Shown here in pieces: positions 25,261-33,882 of a stretch of DNA of 64,000 nucleotides. The DNA is from Citromicrobium sp. JLT1363 (GTDB lineage Bacteria > Pseudomonadota > Alphaproteobacteria > Sphingomonadales > Sphingomonadaceae). Where the stretch lies: contig NZ_AEUE01000006.1 in assembly GCF_000186705.1 (NCBI RefSeq), positions 1 to 64,000 on the forward strand, given 5' to 3'. How positions within the stretch are numbered: position 1 is the first letter of the stretch; each line of letters begins with the position of its first letter. The notes beneath the pieces are model-generated. The model was not told the origin of the DNA. It was given only the letters and a program-made list of their open reading frames with translations, and did not search any database. The position numbers and the translations under genes are program-made.

Positions 25261-26376
25261 TCAATCGGCGCCGTGGCCCAGCGCCATGTACTCCGCGCTC
25301 TGCATTTCGCGCAGACGGCTGACGGTGCGCGCGAATTCGAAGCTGCCGTCGCCCGATGGATAGAGCGCCTCCGGTTCGGCGGAGGCGGTGGCGAACAGCT
25401 TCACCTTGTGTTCGTAGAGCGCGTCGATCAGCTTGGTGAAGCGGATCGCCTCGTTGCGGTTCTCCGGGCTCAGGATCGGAATGCCCACCACGATCACCGT
25501 GTGGAAGGCCCGCGCGATGGCGAGGTAGTCCGATGCTCCCCGGTTCTCGCCACACAGCCGCTTGAAGCTGAAGACGCCCACACCCTTCAGGCTCTTGGGC
25601 ACGTGCAGCGTGCGCCCCCCGCCGAGATCCAGCTCTCCGCTGGGAACATGGGCTGCATCCTCCGGCTCGTAATCGGTCAGGCGGAAGAAGGCCTCTCGCA
25701 CCTGCGCCGTGGCTGCATCGCCCAGCGGCACGTGCCAGCTTTCGAGCCCGCCCAAGCGGTCCATCCGGTAATCGGTCGGCCCGTTGAGCGAGAGCGTATC
25801 CAGCTCACGCTCGATCAGTTCGATGAAGGGGATGAACAGCGACCGGTTCAGCCCGTCCTTGTACAGATCGTGCGGCGGGCGGTTGCTGGTGGTGACGATG
25901 GTGACACCGTGATCCTCGATCAGCGGGGTGAACAGCCGCGCCATGATCGCCGCATCGGCGGTGTTGTTCACCACCATCTCGTCGAAGGCGAGGCAGCGCG
26001 TCCCTTCCGCGATGCGGGCGGCAACCCGGCGCACGGGGCCTTCCGCCTTTTTCGCACGTTCTTCGGCGATCATCGCGTCGACTTCGAGCATGAAGGCATG
26101 GAAGTGGACGCGGCGCTTGCGATCAATGTCGAGGCATTCGAAGAACAGGTCCATCAGCATGGACTTGCCGCGCCCGACGCCGCCCCACATGTAGAGCCCG
26201 CGCACCGGCTGTGGCTTCTTGCCGAGCAATCCGCCCAGCAGGCCCTTGCGCGCGCTGCCAGCCTCCAGCTCGCTCTGCACACGCTCCAGCTGCACCACTG
26301 CCGCGCGCTGGTCCGCGTCCTTGCGCAGTTCGCCCGCGGACAGCAGCTCTTCGTATCGGGCGAGAACGCTGGTCAA
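25261..26376 (-). CDS. zapE: Cell division ATPase ZapE (AFG1-like)
   Basis: The 371-residue AAA+ protein matches ZapE/AFG1: Walker A GGVGRGKSML, Walker B TRCLAFDEM, and the sensor segment VTTSNRPPHDLYKDGLNR. ZapE associates with the Z ring and affects FtsZ bundling; mitochondrial AFG1 relatives act in respiratory-protein turnover. No ATG is available before the Walker region, and the frame runs upstream only as shadow of the thioesterase. TTG 26376, which overlaps the thioesterase stop (TTGA), is the best start and gives a normal family length. It is the last gene of the sdhB-thioesterase-zapE unit. Confidence 0.9.
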   Translation of the reverse strand: MTSVLARYEELLSAGELRKDADQRAAVVQLERVQSELEAGSARKGLLGGLLGKKPQPVRGLYMWGGVGRGKSMLMDLFFECLDIDRKRRVHFHAFMLEVDAMIAEERAKKAEGPVRRVAARIAEGTRCLAFDEMVVNNTADAAIMARLFTPLIEDHGVTIVTTSNRPPHDLYKDGLNRSLFIPFIELIERELDTLSLNGPTDYRMDRLGGLESWHVPLGDAATAQVREAFFRLTDYEPEDAAHVPSGELDLGGGRTLHVPKSLKGVGVFSFKRLCGENRGASDYLAIARAFHTVIVVGIPILSPENRNEAIRFTKLIDALYEHKVKLFATASAEPEALYPSGDGSFEFARTVSRLREMQSAEYMALGHGAD

Positions 26377-26843
26377 CCGGCTGCCTTGCCACTGGAAGAG
26401 CGCTTGCGCACGATGCCGGAATAGCTGGCGACAACCTCGTCCTCCTGCACCACCTGCCCGCGCACGAACACCATGCGGCCGGTTTCGCGCACGATCTCGG
26501 AGACCGCGTCGAGCGGCTTTTCCGGATCGCCCGCGCCCACGAACTGCGTTGAAAGCTCCAGCGTCAGCGACGGGCCGGGCTCCCCTTCGCCCAGCACGTG
26601 GACGGCAGCGAACAGCGCGATGTCGATCAGCCCCAGAATGGTCGCGCCGTGGAGCATCCCCTGCAGGTTGGTGTGCTTGTGCTCGGGCACCATCCGCAGG
26701 CGACACGCATCGCCTTCCCGGCGGGTGACGAGATCGCCCATGACCACCGCGTTGAAGCGCGTCTGGTCATGCGGATTCCAGCTATACCAGCCGTCACCGC
26801 CCGGGATTTCCCGGTAGTCGAAGAACGGATGCGGGCGAACCAC
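26373..26843 (-). CDS. PaaI-type hotdog thioesterase
   Basis: The 156-residue protein is a PaaI/YiiD-type hotdog-fold thioesterase. Conserved features are HTNLQGMLHGATILGLIDIA and the C-terminal GRMVFVRGQVVQ strand pair. It probably hydrolyses a medium or aromatic acyl-CoA. The longer frame to ATG 26918 overlaps sdhB and shows no coding character. GTG 26843, two bases after the sdhB stop, fits family length and spacing. Downstream it overlaps zapE by four bases. Confidence 0.8.
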   Translation of the reverse strand: MVRPHPFFDYREIPGGDGWYSWNPHDQTRFNAVVMGDLVTRREGDACRLRMVPEHKHTNLQGMLHGATILGLIDIALFAAVHVLGEGEPGPSLTLELSTQFVGAGDPEKPLDAVSEIVRETGRMVFVRGQVVQEDEVVASYSGIVRKRSSSGKAAG

Positions 26844-26845
26844 GC

Positions 26846-27628
26846 TCAGATGGCGCGTTCGGCGATCATCTTCTTGGTCTCGGCAATCGCCTTGGCGGGC
26901 GACAGCCCCTTGGGGCACACGTTCGCGCAGTTCATGATCGTGTGGCAGCGATACAGGCGGTACGGGTCTTCCAGCTGGTCGAGCCGTTCGCCGGTCATCT
27001 CGTCACGGCTGTCGGCGAGCCAGCGATAGGCCTGCAGCAGGATCGCCGGGCCGAGGAACTTGTCCGAATTCCACCAGTAGCTGGGGCACGCGGTGGAGCA
27101 GCAGGCGCACAGGATGCACTCGTACAGGCCATCCAGATTCTCACGCTCTTCCGGGCTCTGCAGCCGCTCCTTGCCGCTCGGCGTCGGGGTGACGGTCTGC
27201 AGCCAGGGGCGGATCGAGGCATATTGCGCGTAGAAGTGCGTGAAATCGGGCACCAGGTCCTTCACCACTTCCATGTGCGGCAGCGGGGTGATGCGGATTT
27301 CGCCGCCCAGATCCTCGATCGCGGTGGTGCAGGCGAGCGCGTTCGAACCGTTGATGTTCATCGCGCACGATCCGCAGATGCCTTCGCGGCAGGACCGGCG
27401 GAAGGTCAGCGTCGGGTCGATCTCGTTCTTGATCTTGAACAGTGCGTCCAGAACCATCGGGCCGCAGGCGTCCAGATCCAGTTCGAACCGGTCGTAATGG
27501 GGGTTTTCGCCGCTATCGGGGTTGTAGCGATAGATCTTGAACTTCTTGATCCGTCCGCCGTCGGGGGCGGTGTGGACTTCGCCCTTGTCGCGGATCTTGG
27601 AGTTCTTGGGGAGGGTGAAGGTCGCCAT
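26846..27628 (-). CDS. sdhB: Succinate dehydrogenase iron-sulfur subunit
   Basis: SdhB carries electrons from the flavoprotein to ubiquinone in complex II at the inner membrane. The 260-residue product has the [2Fe-2S] motif [13 protein letters not shown], the [4Fe-4S] motif [12 protein letters not shown] and the [3Fe-4S] region [14 protein letters not shown]. The sequence is full length. The usual partners sdhC, sdhD and sdhA are not upstream: the next gene is a divergent SDR. Here sdhB heads a unit with the thioesterase and zapE. Confidence 0.96.
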   Translation of the reverse strand: MATFTLPKNSKIRDKGEVHTAPDGGRIKKFKIYRYNPDSGENPHYDRFELDLDACGPMVLDALFKIKNEIDPTLTFRRSCREGICGSCAMNINGSNALACTTAIEDLGGEIRITPLPHMEVVKDLVPDFTHFYAQYASIRPWLQTVTPTPSGKERLQSPEERENLDGLYECILCACCSTACPSYWWNSDKFLGPAILLQAYRWLADSRDEMTGERLDQLEDPYRLYRCHTIMNCANVCPKGLSPAKAIAETKKMIAERAI

Positions 27629-27702
27629 CGATCAGGTCCTGAATTTTGCTTGGGTCTCACCTAGCGCCTGCAGCGCAAGGTGCAAGGGTGGTCCTTGGTC
27701 CT

Positions 27703-27725
27703 CCTGACACACCTGACACAGTGTC
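27703..27725. promoter_or_regulatory. Tandem 9-bp repeat with overlapping palindrome in the sdhB/SDR divergent promoter
   Basis: The nonamer cctgacaca occurs twice in direct succession (27703-27711, 27712-27720), and the second copy runs into the palindrome gacacagtgtc (27715-27725). It lies in the 169-base gap between divergent sdhB and the SDR gene (27629-27797). Position and symmetry suggest a regulator-binding site. No regulator is assigned, and no other feature was seen in the gap. Confidence 0.45.
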
Positions 27726-27797
27726 TAAGGGTAGAAAACGAAGGGGGCGCAAGTTGCGGGCGGGGTGCGTCGGGAATGTACGAGCGAGGTAGCGGCT

Positions 27798-28529
27798 ATG
27801 GCGAGTGTAGGACAGGCGATTGAACGGGCCGTCGTGTTCGGGGCTTCGGGCGGCATCGGCGCCGCGCTGGTGGAGCGCTTGCAGGCGCGCGGCGCAGCAG
27901 AGGTGTTCGCCGCATCGCGCAGGAAGCCGGACGATCTGCCCGACGGTATCCAATGGGTGCACTTCGATCTCGATGACGAAGACACCATCGCGCAAGCCGC
28001 AGAGAAGGTGGGTTCGCCGCTCGATTGCATCATCGTCGCCAGCGGGGTTCTGACGCTGCACGACGGGTCCGGGCCGGAACGCAGTTATCGGCAGATCGAC
28101 GCAGAGGCGATGGCGCGGGTCTTCCACCTCAACACCATCGGCCCGGCGCTGGTGGCCAAGCATTTCCTGCCGCTGTTGCCGCGCGATCGGCGCGCGGTGT
28201 TCGCGGCGCTTTCGGCCCGCGTGGGCTCCATCGGGGATAACCGCATCGGCGGGTGGCATTCCTACCGGGCGAGCAAGGCAGCGCTCAACATGCTGGTGCG
28301 CAATTATGCGATCGAGCTGGATCGTACGCACAAGAAGGCCATCTGCGTCGCGCTGCATCCGGGCACGGTCGACACGGCATTGTCGGAGCCTTTTCAGGCG
28401 AACCTGCCGGAGGGGCAGCTGACGCCGCCTGCCGAGGCCGCCGCGAACCTGCTGGACGTACTCGACGGGCTGACATCGCGCGACAGCGGGCAGCTGTTCG
28501 ACTGGAAGGGCGAGCGGGTGGAGTTCTGA
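27798..28529 (+). CDS. Short-chain dehydrogenase/reductase (CsgA-like SDR)
   Basis: The 243-residue protein is a classical SDR: cofactor loop VFGASGGIGAAL near residue 12, and the catalytic Tyr and Lys in SYRASKAALN. The active-site Ser lies in FAALSARVGSIG. It resembles the CsgA-type cell-to-cell signalling dehydrogenases often annotated in proteobacteria, but the substrate is unknown. ATG 27798 has a GAGGT sequence 11 bases upstream; the frame is open to GTG 27765. It is transcribed alone. Confidence 0.85.
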   Translation: MASVGQAIERAVVFGASGGIGAALVERLQARGAAEVFAASRRKPDDLPDGIQWVHFDLDDEDTIAQAAEKVGSPLDCIIVASGVLTLHDGSGPERSYRQIDAEAMARVFHLNTIGPALVAKHFLPLLPRDRRAVFAALSARVGSIGDNRIGGWHSYRASKAALNMLVRNYAIELDRTHKKAICVALHPGTVDTALSEPFQANLPEGQLTPPAEAAANLLDVLDGLTSRDSGQLFDWKGERVEF

Positions 28530-28544
28530 CCGGCTTGCGCCGGT
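28529..28544 (+). terminator. Short GC hairpin just after the SDR gene
   Basis: A 6-bp perfect stem (28529-28534 with 28539-28544) and a 4-base loop begin at the last base of the SDR stop codon. It is followed by GAAACA rather than a T-run, so it may stabilise the 3' end or act weakly as a terminator. Confidence 0.35.
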
Positions 28545-28617
28545 GAAACAGGCACGTGTGTTCCGCGCGGTTGTTCTCCGCTCTGCATGACCGGGTGTCA
28601 GAGGGGTTTTACGAGCG

Positions 28618-29514
28618 CTAAACCCCGGCTCGCTGCGCCGTTTCGAGGATGACGGCGGCGAAGCCTTCGGGATCGTCTTCCTGGATGAAGTGATGGCCCT
28701 TCAGCGTGCGGTGCAGGGGATTGTCCTTCGCGCCGGGCACGGTCTCGCGGAATTTCGCATCGCCGCCGCGCGTGATCGGATCCCCGTCGGAAAAGGCGCA
28801 GGTGAAGGGCTTGTCGAAGGATCGCAGCTTTTTCCACGCCCGTTCCTGATCGGGCACCGCCTCGTTCCGGCCCAGCGGGACCAGTGAGGGGAAGATTCGC
28901 GCGCCCGCCTTGCTTTTGCCGGTTGGGAAGGGGGCCTCGTAGGCGGCGACCTCCGCCTTGCTCAGTTCGCGGATGGTGGCTTTCTGGAGGATCGTGCCGA
29001 CCGGGAAAACGGGGCTGAACCGGGAGAATCTGCGCCATCTTCCGAAGGCGCGCGGGGCAGGTTCGCCCGCAGGTAGCCCGCCGTTCGAAAGCACCACCCC
29101 GGCAAACAGATCGGGCGTGTCCGCCACCAGCCGCAGGCCGATCAGCGATCCCCAGTCCTGGCAGGCGAGGACGATGTTCTGCAGATTCAGCGAATCGAGC
29201 CAGTCGCGCATCCATGCGACATGCAGCGCGTAGGAATATTCGCTTTTTTTCGTGAGCTTGTCCGACTTGCCGAAGCCGATCAGATCGGGGGCGAGTACGC
29301 GGTAGCCTGCCTCCACCACCGGGCCGATCATGTGGCGGTAGAGATAGCTCCAGCTCGGTTCGCCATGCATCATCAGCACGGGCGTGCCGTCGCGCGGGCC
29401 TTCGTCCAGGTAATGGACGCGCAGGCCTTCGCGCAGCGTGTAGTAGTGAGGCCGGAAGGGGAAATCCGGCAGGTTCGAAAAGCGGTGATCGGGCGTGCGG
29501 TAGGCGAGGGGCAT
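28618..29514 (-). CDS. Haloalkane dehalogenase
   Basis: The 298-residue protein is an alpha/beta hydrolase of the haloalkane dehalogenase family, probably subfamily I (DhlA/DhmA-like). Such enzymes hydrolyse carbon-halogen bonds to alcohols. Landmarks are LMMHGEPSWSYLYRHM with the oxyanion Glu-Pro, the nucleophile elbow ACQDWGSLIG with Asp and the halide-binding Trp, an acidic segment FSDGDP and GHHFIQED with the catalytic His. It is not preceded by a signal peptide. It lies between the SDR gene and rne with no evident operon partner. Natural substrates of marine members are generally unknown. Confidence 0.88.
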   Translation of the reverse strand: MPLAYRTPDHRFSNLPDFPFRPHYYTLREGLRVHYLDEGPRDGTPVLMMHGEPSWSYLYRHMIGPVVEAGYRVLAPDLIGFGKSDKLTKKSEYSYALHVAWMRDWLDSLNLQNIVLACQDWGSLIGLRLVADTPDLFAGVVLSNGGLPAGEPAPRAFGRWRRFSRFSPVFPVGTILQKATIRELSKAEVAAYEAPFPTGKSKAGARIFPSLVPLGRNEAVPDQERAWKKLRSFDKPFTCAFSDGDPITRGGDAKFRETVPGAKDNPLHRTLKGHHFIQEDDPEGFAAVILETAQRAGV

Positions 29515-29580
29515 TGGTCGAATATCCCTTCCGCTTTCCTACCGCACGCCCATCATCACAGGACGGTCAGGCCCTGCCGA

Positions 29581-32463
29581 TCACGCTCCGAAGGTGCGCT
29601 GCCACCAGCCGCGACGCGGCTTGCCGTCGTCTTCGCCAGCGCCGTTCGCATCATTGGCGCCGTTCGCATCGTTGGCGGCACCCGGGGCGGGCTCGGGCTT
29701 GCTGCCTTCGTCCTTCTGCGCCGCTTCCTGCGGCTCGGTGGGCGTGTCCTCCGGCCCGGCAACCACTGCGATATCCTCGGTCAGCTGCTCGGTCGTGTTC
29801 TCGCTGGCGGACGGCTCACCGGCCTTCTTGCGGGGCTTGCGTGCGGCAGGCTTCTTTGCCGTGTCCTTGGCAGCGGCCTCATCGCCCTGGTCGGCCTTCT
29901 TGGCGCGGGTCCGACGGGGCTTGGGCTTTTCGTCCGCGGTTTCCGCCGGGCTTTCCGTGCCACTGTTCTCGCCGCTTTCGTCCTTGGCCGGAGCCTTCCT
30001 TGCACGTGAGGCACGCTTCTTGGGCGCAGGCTTCTCAGAATCCTCGGACTTGCCATCCTTGCCTTCGGCCCCGTCGGCCGGTTGATCGGCCTTCTTGGCG
30101 CGAGAGCGACGCGGCTTGGGCTTTTGCTCCGCCTTGTCGTCCGCGGCAGCTTCGGCGGTCTCGGGCGTATCCTCGGGCCCGGCCACTACGGGCATGTCTT
30201 CCACCACCTGTTCGGACACGTCTTCCTGTGCCTCGTTCGGAGTGGTGTCGTCGGACTTCTTGCGCCGCCCGCGCCCGCCACGGCTGCGGCGCTTCTTGGG
30301 CTTGTCTTCGCCCGTGTCGCTGTCATCCGAATTGGCATCGTCCGAGCTGGAACCGGAGGTTTCGTCATCGGACGAATCGTCGCTCGACCCGTTATCGTTG
30401 CTGTCGTTGTCGTCGCGCCGCTTGTTGCGGTTGCGCCCGCCACGCCGCCGCCGGCGCTTCTTCTTCGGTCGTTCGTCGTCGCTGTCGTTGTCGCGGCCCT
30501 GTTCCTCGTCCGAATCGTCGTTGTCGTCCTCGATATCGTCATCGACATCGTCGACCACGATCGGCTCGAACTTGGGTGCGTGCGTGGGCTTGGGGCCGGA
30601 GCTGGAGACGCTCATCTTCGCGCCTTCGTCCTCGCCTTCCGGCACGACTTCCACGGTCACGCCATAGCGCTGCTCGATTTCCTGCAGCTCGGCGCGCTTT
30701 TCGTTGAGCAGGTAGACCGCCGCTTCGGTGCTGGCCGACAGGCGAATCTGCGTGCCCTTGCCCTTGGCCGCCTCGTCCTCGATCAGGCGCAGCGCCGAAA
30801 GGCCGGCGGAGGATGCGGTGCGGACCAGCCCTGTGCCGTCGCAGTGCGGGCACTCGCGCGTGCTCGCTTCCAGCACGCCGGTGCGCAGGCGCTGACGGCT
30901 CATCTCCATCAGGCCGAAGCCCGAAATGCGGCCCACCTGGATGCGCGCGCGGTCGTTCTTCAGCGCGTCCTTCATCGCGCGTTCGACCTTCCGGACATTG
31001 GAGTTGTAGTCCATGTCGATGAAGTCGATCACGACCAGGCCCGCCATGTCGCGCAGGCGCAGCTGGCGGGCGATTTCCTTGGCCGCTTCCAGATTGGTGG
31101 CAACTGCGGTCTGCTCGATCCCGTGCTCCTTGGTGGAGCGGCCCGAGTTGATGTCGATGGAGACCAGCGCCTCGGTCGGGTTGATGACCAGGTAGCCGCC
31201 CGATTTCAGCTGCACGACCGGTTCGTACATCGCGCGCAGCTGGTCTTCCGCGCCGTAGCGCTGGAACAGCGGGACCGGATCGGAATAGGGTTTCACCCGC
31301 CGCGCGTGGCTGGGCATCAGCAGCTTCATGAAGGACTTGGCGGATTTGTAGCCCGCTTCGCCTTCGACGACGACTTCCTCGATCTCGCGGTTGTAGATGT
31401 CGCGGATGGCGCGCTTGATGAGGTCGCTGTCCGAATGGATCAGCGATGGCGCGCTGGAGCCCAGCGTGCGTTCGCGGATCTCGTCCCACAGCCGGGCAAG
31501 ATAGTCGAAGTCGCGCTTGATCTCGGTCTTGGTGCGGCTGAGGCCCGCAGTGCGCACGATCAGGCCCATCGAACGCGGCAGGTTGAGATCGCCGACGATG
31601 GTCTTGAGCCGCTTGCGGTCGCTCGCGCTGGAAATCTTGCGCGAAATGCCGCCGCCGCTGCTGCTGTTGGGCATCAGCACGGTGTAGCGACCGGCGAGGC
31701 TGAGATAGGTGGTCAGCGCGGCGCCCTTGTTGCCGCGCTCTTCCTTGACGACTTGGACGAGCAGCACCTGGCGGCGCTGGATGACGTCCTGGATCTTGTA
31801 ACGGCGACGCAGCGCCTGGCGCCTTGCGCGCGCTTCGTCGACTTCCTTGGCCCGGCTGCGGCCCTTGCCGCCCTGCCGGCGCGGACCGCCGCGACCGCGA
31901 CGCTGGCCACGACCGCGGCCGCTGTTTTCGGAGCCGCCATCCTCGTCGTCGCTGTCGTCATCGTCGTCGTCGTCATCATCATCGTCCGAGGATAGCTGGC
32001 CTTCCTCGATCGTGGAGACGCGGTCCTTGTCCGACGTGTCGATTTCCTCGAGCCCGTCTTCGGCGAGGTCTTCGGCCAGTGCTTCGGAGGATTCATCGTC
32101 CTCGGCGTCGTATTCGTCGCCCGGCATGTGCCCGGCTTCTTCTTCCTCGGCGCGCAGACGCTCTTCTTCTTCCGCCGCCTCAGCCTCTTCGGCGAGCAGT
32201 GCGTCGCGGTCTTCCTTGGGAATCTGGTAATAGTCCGGGTGAATTTCGCTGAAGGCGAGAAATCCGTGCCGGTTGCCGCCGAAATCGACGAAGGCTGCCT
32301 GAAGCGAAGGTTCTACCCGCGTAACCTTGGCGAGGTAGATATTACCCTTGATCTGTTTGTGGTCGGCCGACTCGAAGTCGAATTCTTCTATCCGGTTGCC
32401 CTTGAGAACGGCCACGCGGGTTTCTTCCGCGTGGCGCGCATCGATAAGCATGCGCTGTGCCAT
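29581..32463 (-). CDS. rne: Ribonuclease E/G
   Basis: RNase E cleaves single-stranded AU-rich RNA and organises the degradosome. The 960-residue protein begins with an RNase E N-terminus (MLIDARHAEETRVAVLKGNR) and an S1 domain that is split by a long acidic then basic insertion (about residues 85-225, including eleven consecutive Asp near 160). The catalytic core has VIDFIDMDYNSNVRKVERAM and the zinc-link cysteines in CPHCDGTG. The C-terminal third is disordered and charged, alternating acidic and Lys/Arg-rich blocks, with two copies of a VVAGPEDTP unit and two of KPKPRRxRAKKADQ. A 472-base leader region precedes it. Confidence 0.95.
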   Translation of the reverse strand: MAQRMLIDARHAEETRVAVLKGNRIEEFDFESADHKQIKGNIYLAKVTRVEPSLQAAFVDFGGNRHGFLAFSEIHPDYYQIPKEDRDALLAEEAEAAEEEERLRAEEEEAGHMPGDEYDAEDDESSEALAEDLAEDGLEEIDTSDKDRVSTIEEGQLSSDDDDDDDDDDDSDDEDGGSENSGRGRGQRRGRGGPRRQGGKGRSRAKEVDEARARRQALRRRYKIQDVIQRRQVLLVQVVKEERGNKGAALTTYLSLAGRYTVLMPNSSSGGGISRKISSASDRKRLKTIVGDLNLPRSMGLIVRTAGLSRTKTEIKRDFDYLARLWDEIRERTLGSSAPSLIHSDSDLIKRAIRDIYNREIEEVVVEGEAGYKSAKSFMKLLMPSHARRVKPYSDPVPLFQRYGAEDQLRAMYEPVVQLKSGGYLVINPTEALVSIDINSGRSTKEHGIEQTAVATNLEAAKEIARQLRLRDMAGLVVIDFIDMDYNSNVRKVERAMKDALKNDRARIQVGRISGFGLMEMSRQRLRTGVLEASTRECPHCDGTGLVRTASSAGLSALRLIEDEAAKGKGTQIRLSASTEAAVYLLNEKRAELQEIEQRYGVTVEVVPEGEDEGAKMSVSSSGPKPTHAPKFEPIVVDDVDDDIEDDNDDSDEEQGRDNDSDDERPKKKRRRRRGGRNRNKRRDDNDSNDNGSSDDSSDDETSGSSSDDANSDDSDTGEDKPKKRRSRGGRGRRKKSDDTTPNEAQEDVSEQVVEDMPVVAGPEDTPETAEAAADDKAEQKPKPRRSRAKKADQPADGAEGKDGKSEDSEKPAPKKRASRARKAPAKDESGENSGTESPAETADEKPKPRRTRAKKADQGDEAAAKDTAKKPAARKPRKKAGEPSASENTTEQLTEDIAVVAGPEDTPTEPQEAAQKDEGSKPEPAPGAANDANGANDANGAGEDDGKPRRGWWQRTFGA
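31942..31988. repeat. Trinucleotide tract coding for poly-Asp in rne
   Basis: On the plus strand this stretch is an almost pure run of gtc/atc triplets, coding on the minus strand for the acidic run in the S1 insertion of RNase E. Both codon types (GAC and GAT) alternate. It is a potential slippage site whose length could vary between strains without changing frame. Confidence 0.6.
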
Positions 32464-32935
32464 GTAGGTGTCTCCACGCGCATCGAAAGCCGTGTCCGCC
32501 CTTTGGGGGGGAGGTCTCGAAGCGCGCTATCTGTCATGAAAGATCGCCCGGCGGTGTTCGCCCGGCGTAATGGAAAGTCCGCCGCGCGTCCCTTGAGGGA
32601 CATGCGGGGAGCGTGTGCGTCTGCGACCAAGCGGACGGCTGCCATGTTCTCGGCCCTCGCCAGGCGCTCGTCCGCGAGACCGATCGGCCTGGCGGTTTTG
32701 AGCGGGTGGGGGGTGCGCATTGGTCGCATCAACCTGTGAATGTTTTCGGAAACCGTGCAGGCCTGTGCCCGCGCAGCAATGTCGTCGTCCCAATCGCTCG
32801 GCATTCGTACGGACCGGAAAAAATCGGTCTTTGTGAAGGGCCTCGCGCCTTGTGACCCATTATGGCTAGCATCGCGGAAGAAGCGCGGCAACTCTATTGC
32901 GCATAAGGGGCACGGCATTTTACTGATGCGAACGC
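32464..32935. promoter_or_regulatory. 472-base gap between rne and the amidase; likely rne leader
   Basis: No gene is supported here; reading frames across it lack family features or good starts. It must hold divergent promoters for rne and the amidase. Visible structure: a direct repeat cgcccggcg (near 32544 and 32559), and a two-tier hairpin with outer arms 32658-32665 and 32687-32694 and inner arms 32667-32670 and 32675-32678, followed on the plus strand by gtttt. In the minus-strand rne transcript this would be a structured leader. Autoregulation through the leader is known for Escherichia coli rne; here it is inference. Confidence 0.45.
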
Positions 32936-33805
32936 ATGCTGCGCTTTTTCCAAATCCTGGCGATCTTCCTGTTTCCGGTGCTGCTGGTCGGTGGGCTGTA
33001 CCTATTCGGCCTGAGGCTTCCGGTGCCGCATCTGGGGCGCGACTACGTGATCAGCCTCGTGCTGCCGGAGGCAGGCCAGCCGGTCGATCTGCCCACGATC
33101 TACGGCCCGCCGGACAATTCGCGCCCACTGGTGGTGATCGATGCGGGCCATGGCGGGAAGGACCCGGGCACCGTCTCCGGCGGGCGGCGAGAGAAGGATG
33201 TTGTCCTCGCGCTTGCATTGGCGCTGAAGGATCGGCTGCTGGAAGAAGGGGGCATCCGCGTGGCTCTGACGCGGGAGGACGACAGGTTTCTGGTTCTTCA
33301 GGAGCGCCCGGAAATCGCGCGACGGCTGAATGCGGACCTGTTCATATCGCTGCATGCGGACAGCGCGGGCGATTACACCCAGGCCTCCGGTGCGAGCGTC
33401 TATACCCTGTCGCGCGAGGCTTCGAGCGAAGCGGCGGCACGCTTCGCCAACCGCGAGAACAATGCCGACCTGCTCAATGGCGTGGTGGTCAAGAACCAGA
33501 GCGATCCGGTGAACGACATCCTCGTCGAGCTGTCGCAGCGGCGCGTGCAGGAAACCAGCCGCGAATTCGGCCAGCTGATCGAGCGCGAAGGGCAGGGCCG
33601 CCATCGCTTCCACTCGCAGACCCAGCGCTCTGCCGCGCTCGCCGTGCTGCGCGCGCCCGACGTGCCCGCCGTGCTGTTCGAGGTGGGCTTCCTGACCAAC
33701 CCGGACGATGCCGACAGGCTTGCCTCGAGGGAAGGGCAGGAAGAACTTGCCGATTTCGTCGCCCAGGCAATCCGTGTCTTTTTCGCCCGTCAGTCCACCG
33801 ATTGA
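32936..33805 (+). CDS. N-acetylmuramoyl-L-alanine amidase (Amidase_3)
   Basis: The 289-residue protein cuts the amide bond between MurNAc and the stem peptide, in septum splitting or wall recycling. A hydrophobic N-terminus (ILAIFLFPVLLVGGLYLFGL) is a signal or membrane anchor. Zinc and catalytic residues appear in VIDAGHGGKDPG, RREKDVVLA, LFISLHADS and VLFEVGFLTNP. No AMIN domain is present, so it is shorter than E. coli AmiC. It lies 73 bases upstream of the PBP1A gene, and the pair suggests a cell-wall operon. Confidence 0.9.
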   Translation: MLRFFQILAIFLFPVLLVGGLYLFGLRLPVPHLGRDYVISLVLPEAGQPVDLPTIYGPPDNSRPLVVIDAGHGGKDPGTVSGGRREKDVVLALALALKDRLLEEGGIRVALTREDDRFLVLQERPEIARRLNADLFISLHADSAGDYTQASGASVYTLSREASSEAAARFANRENNADLLNGVVVKNQSDPVNDILVELSQRRVQETSREFGQLIEREGQGRHRFHSQTQRSAALAVLRAPDVPAVLFEVGFLTNPDDADRLASREGQEELADFVAQAIRVFFARQSTD

Positions 33806-33819
33806 TCGGCACCATCACG

Positions 33820-33882
33820 ATGTTCACCATTGGTTATGGCAGTCCGCGCGAGGAGCGTGCTAAGGGCGCTGCCGCATCATGA
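33820..33882 (+). other. Possible 20-codon leader reading frame ahead of mrcA
   Basis: ATG 33820 opens a 20-codon frame (starting MFTIGYGSPREER) whose TGA overlaps the mrcA ATG. It resembles the start of DUF488-type proteins but nothing follows. Without a clear Shine-Dalgarno it may be chance. It occupies most of the 73-base gap between the amidase and mrcA. Confidence 0.2.

Noticed and set aside
30082-31995. 637-codon plus-strand frame opposite rne
   Set aside because: Its low-complexity Val/Ile and Ala/Arg runs are the complement of the acidic and basic RNase E tracts.
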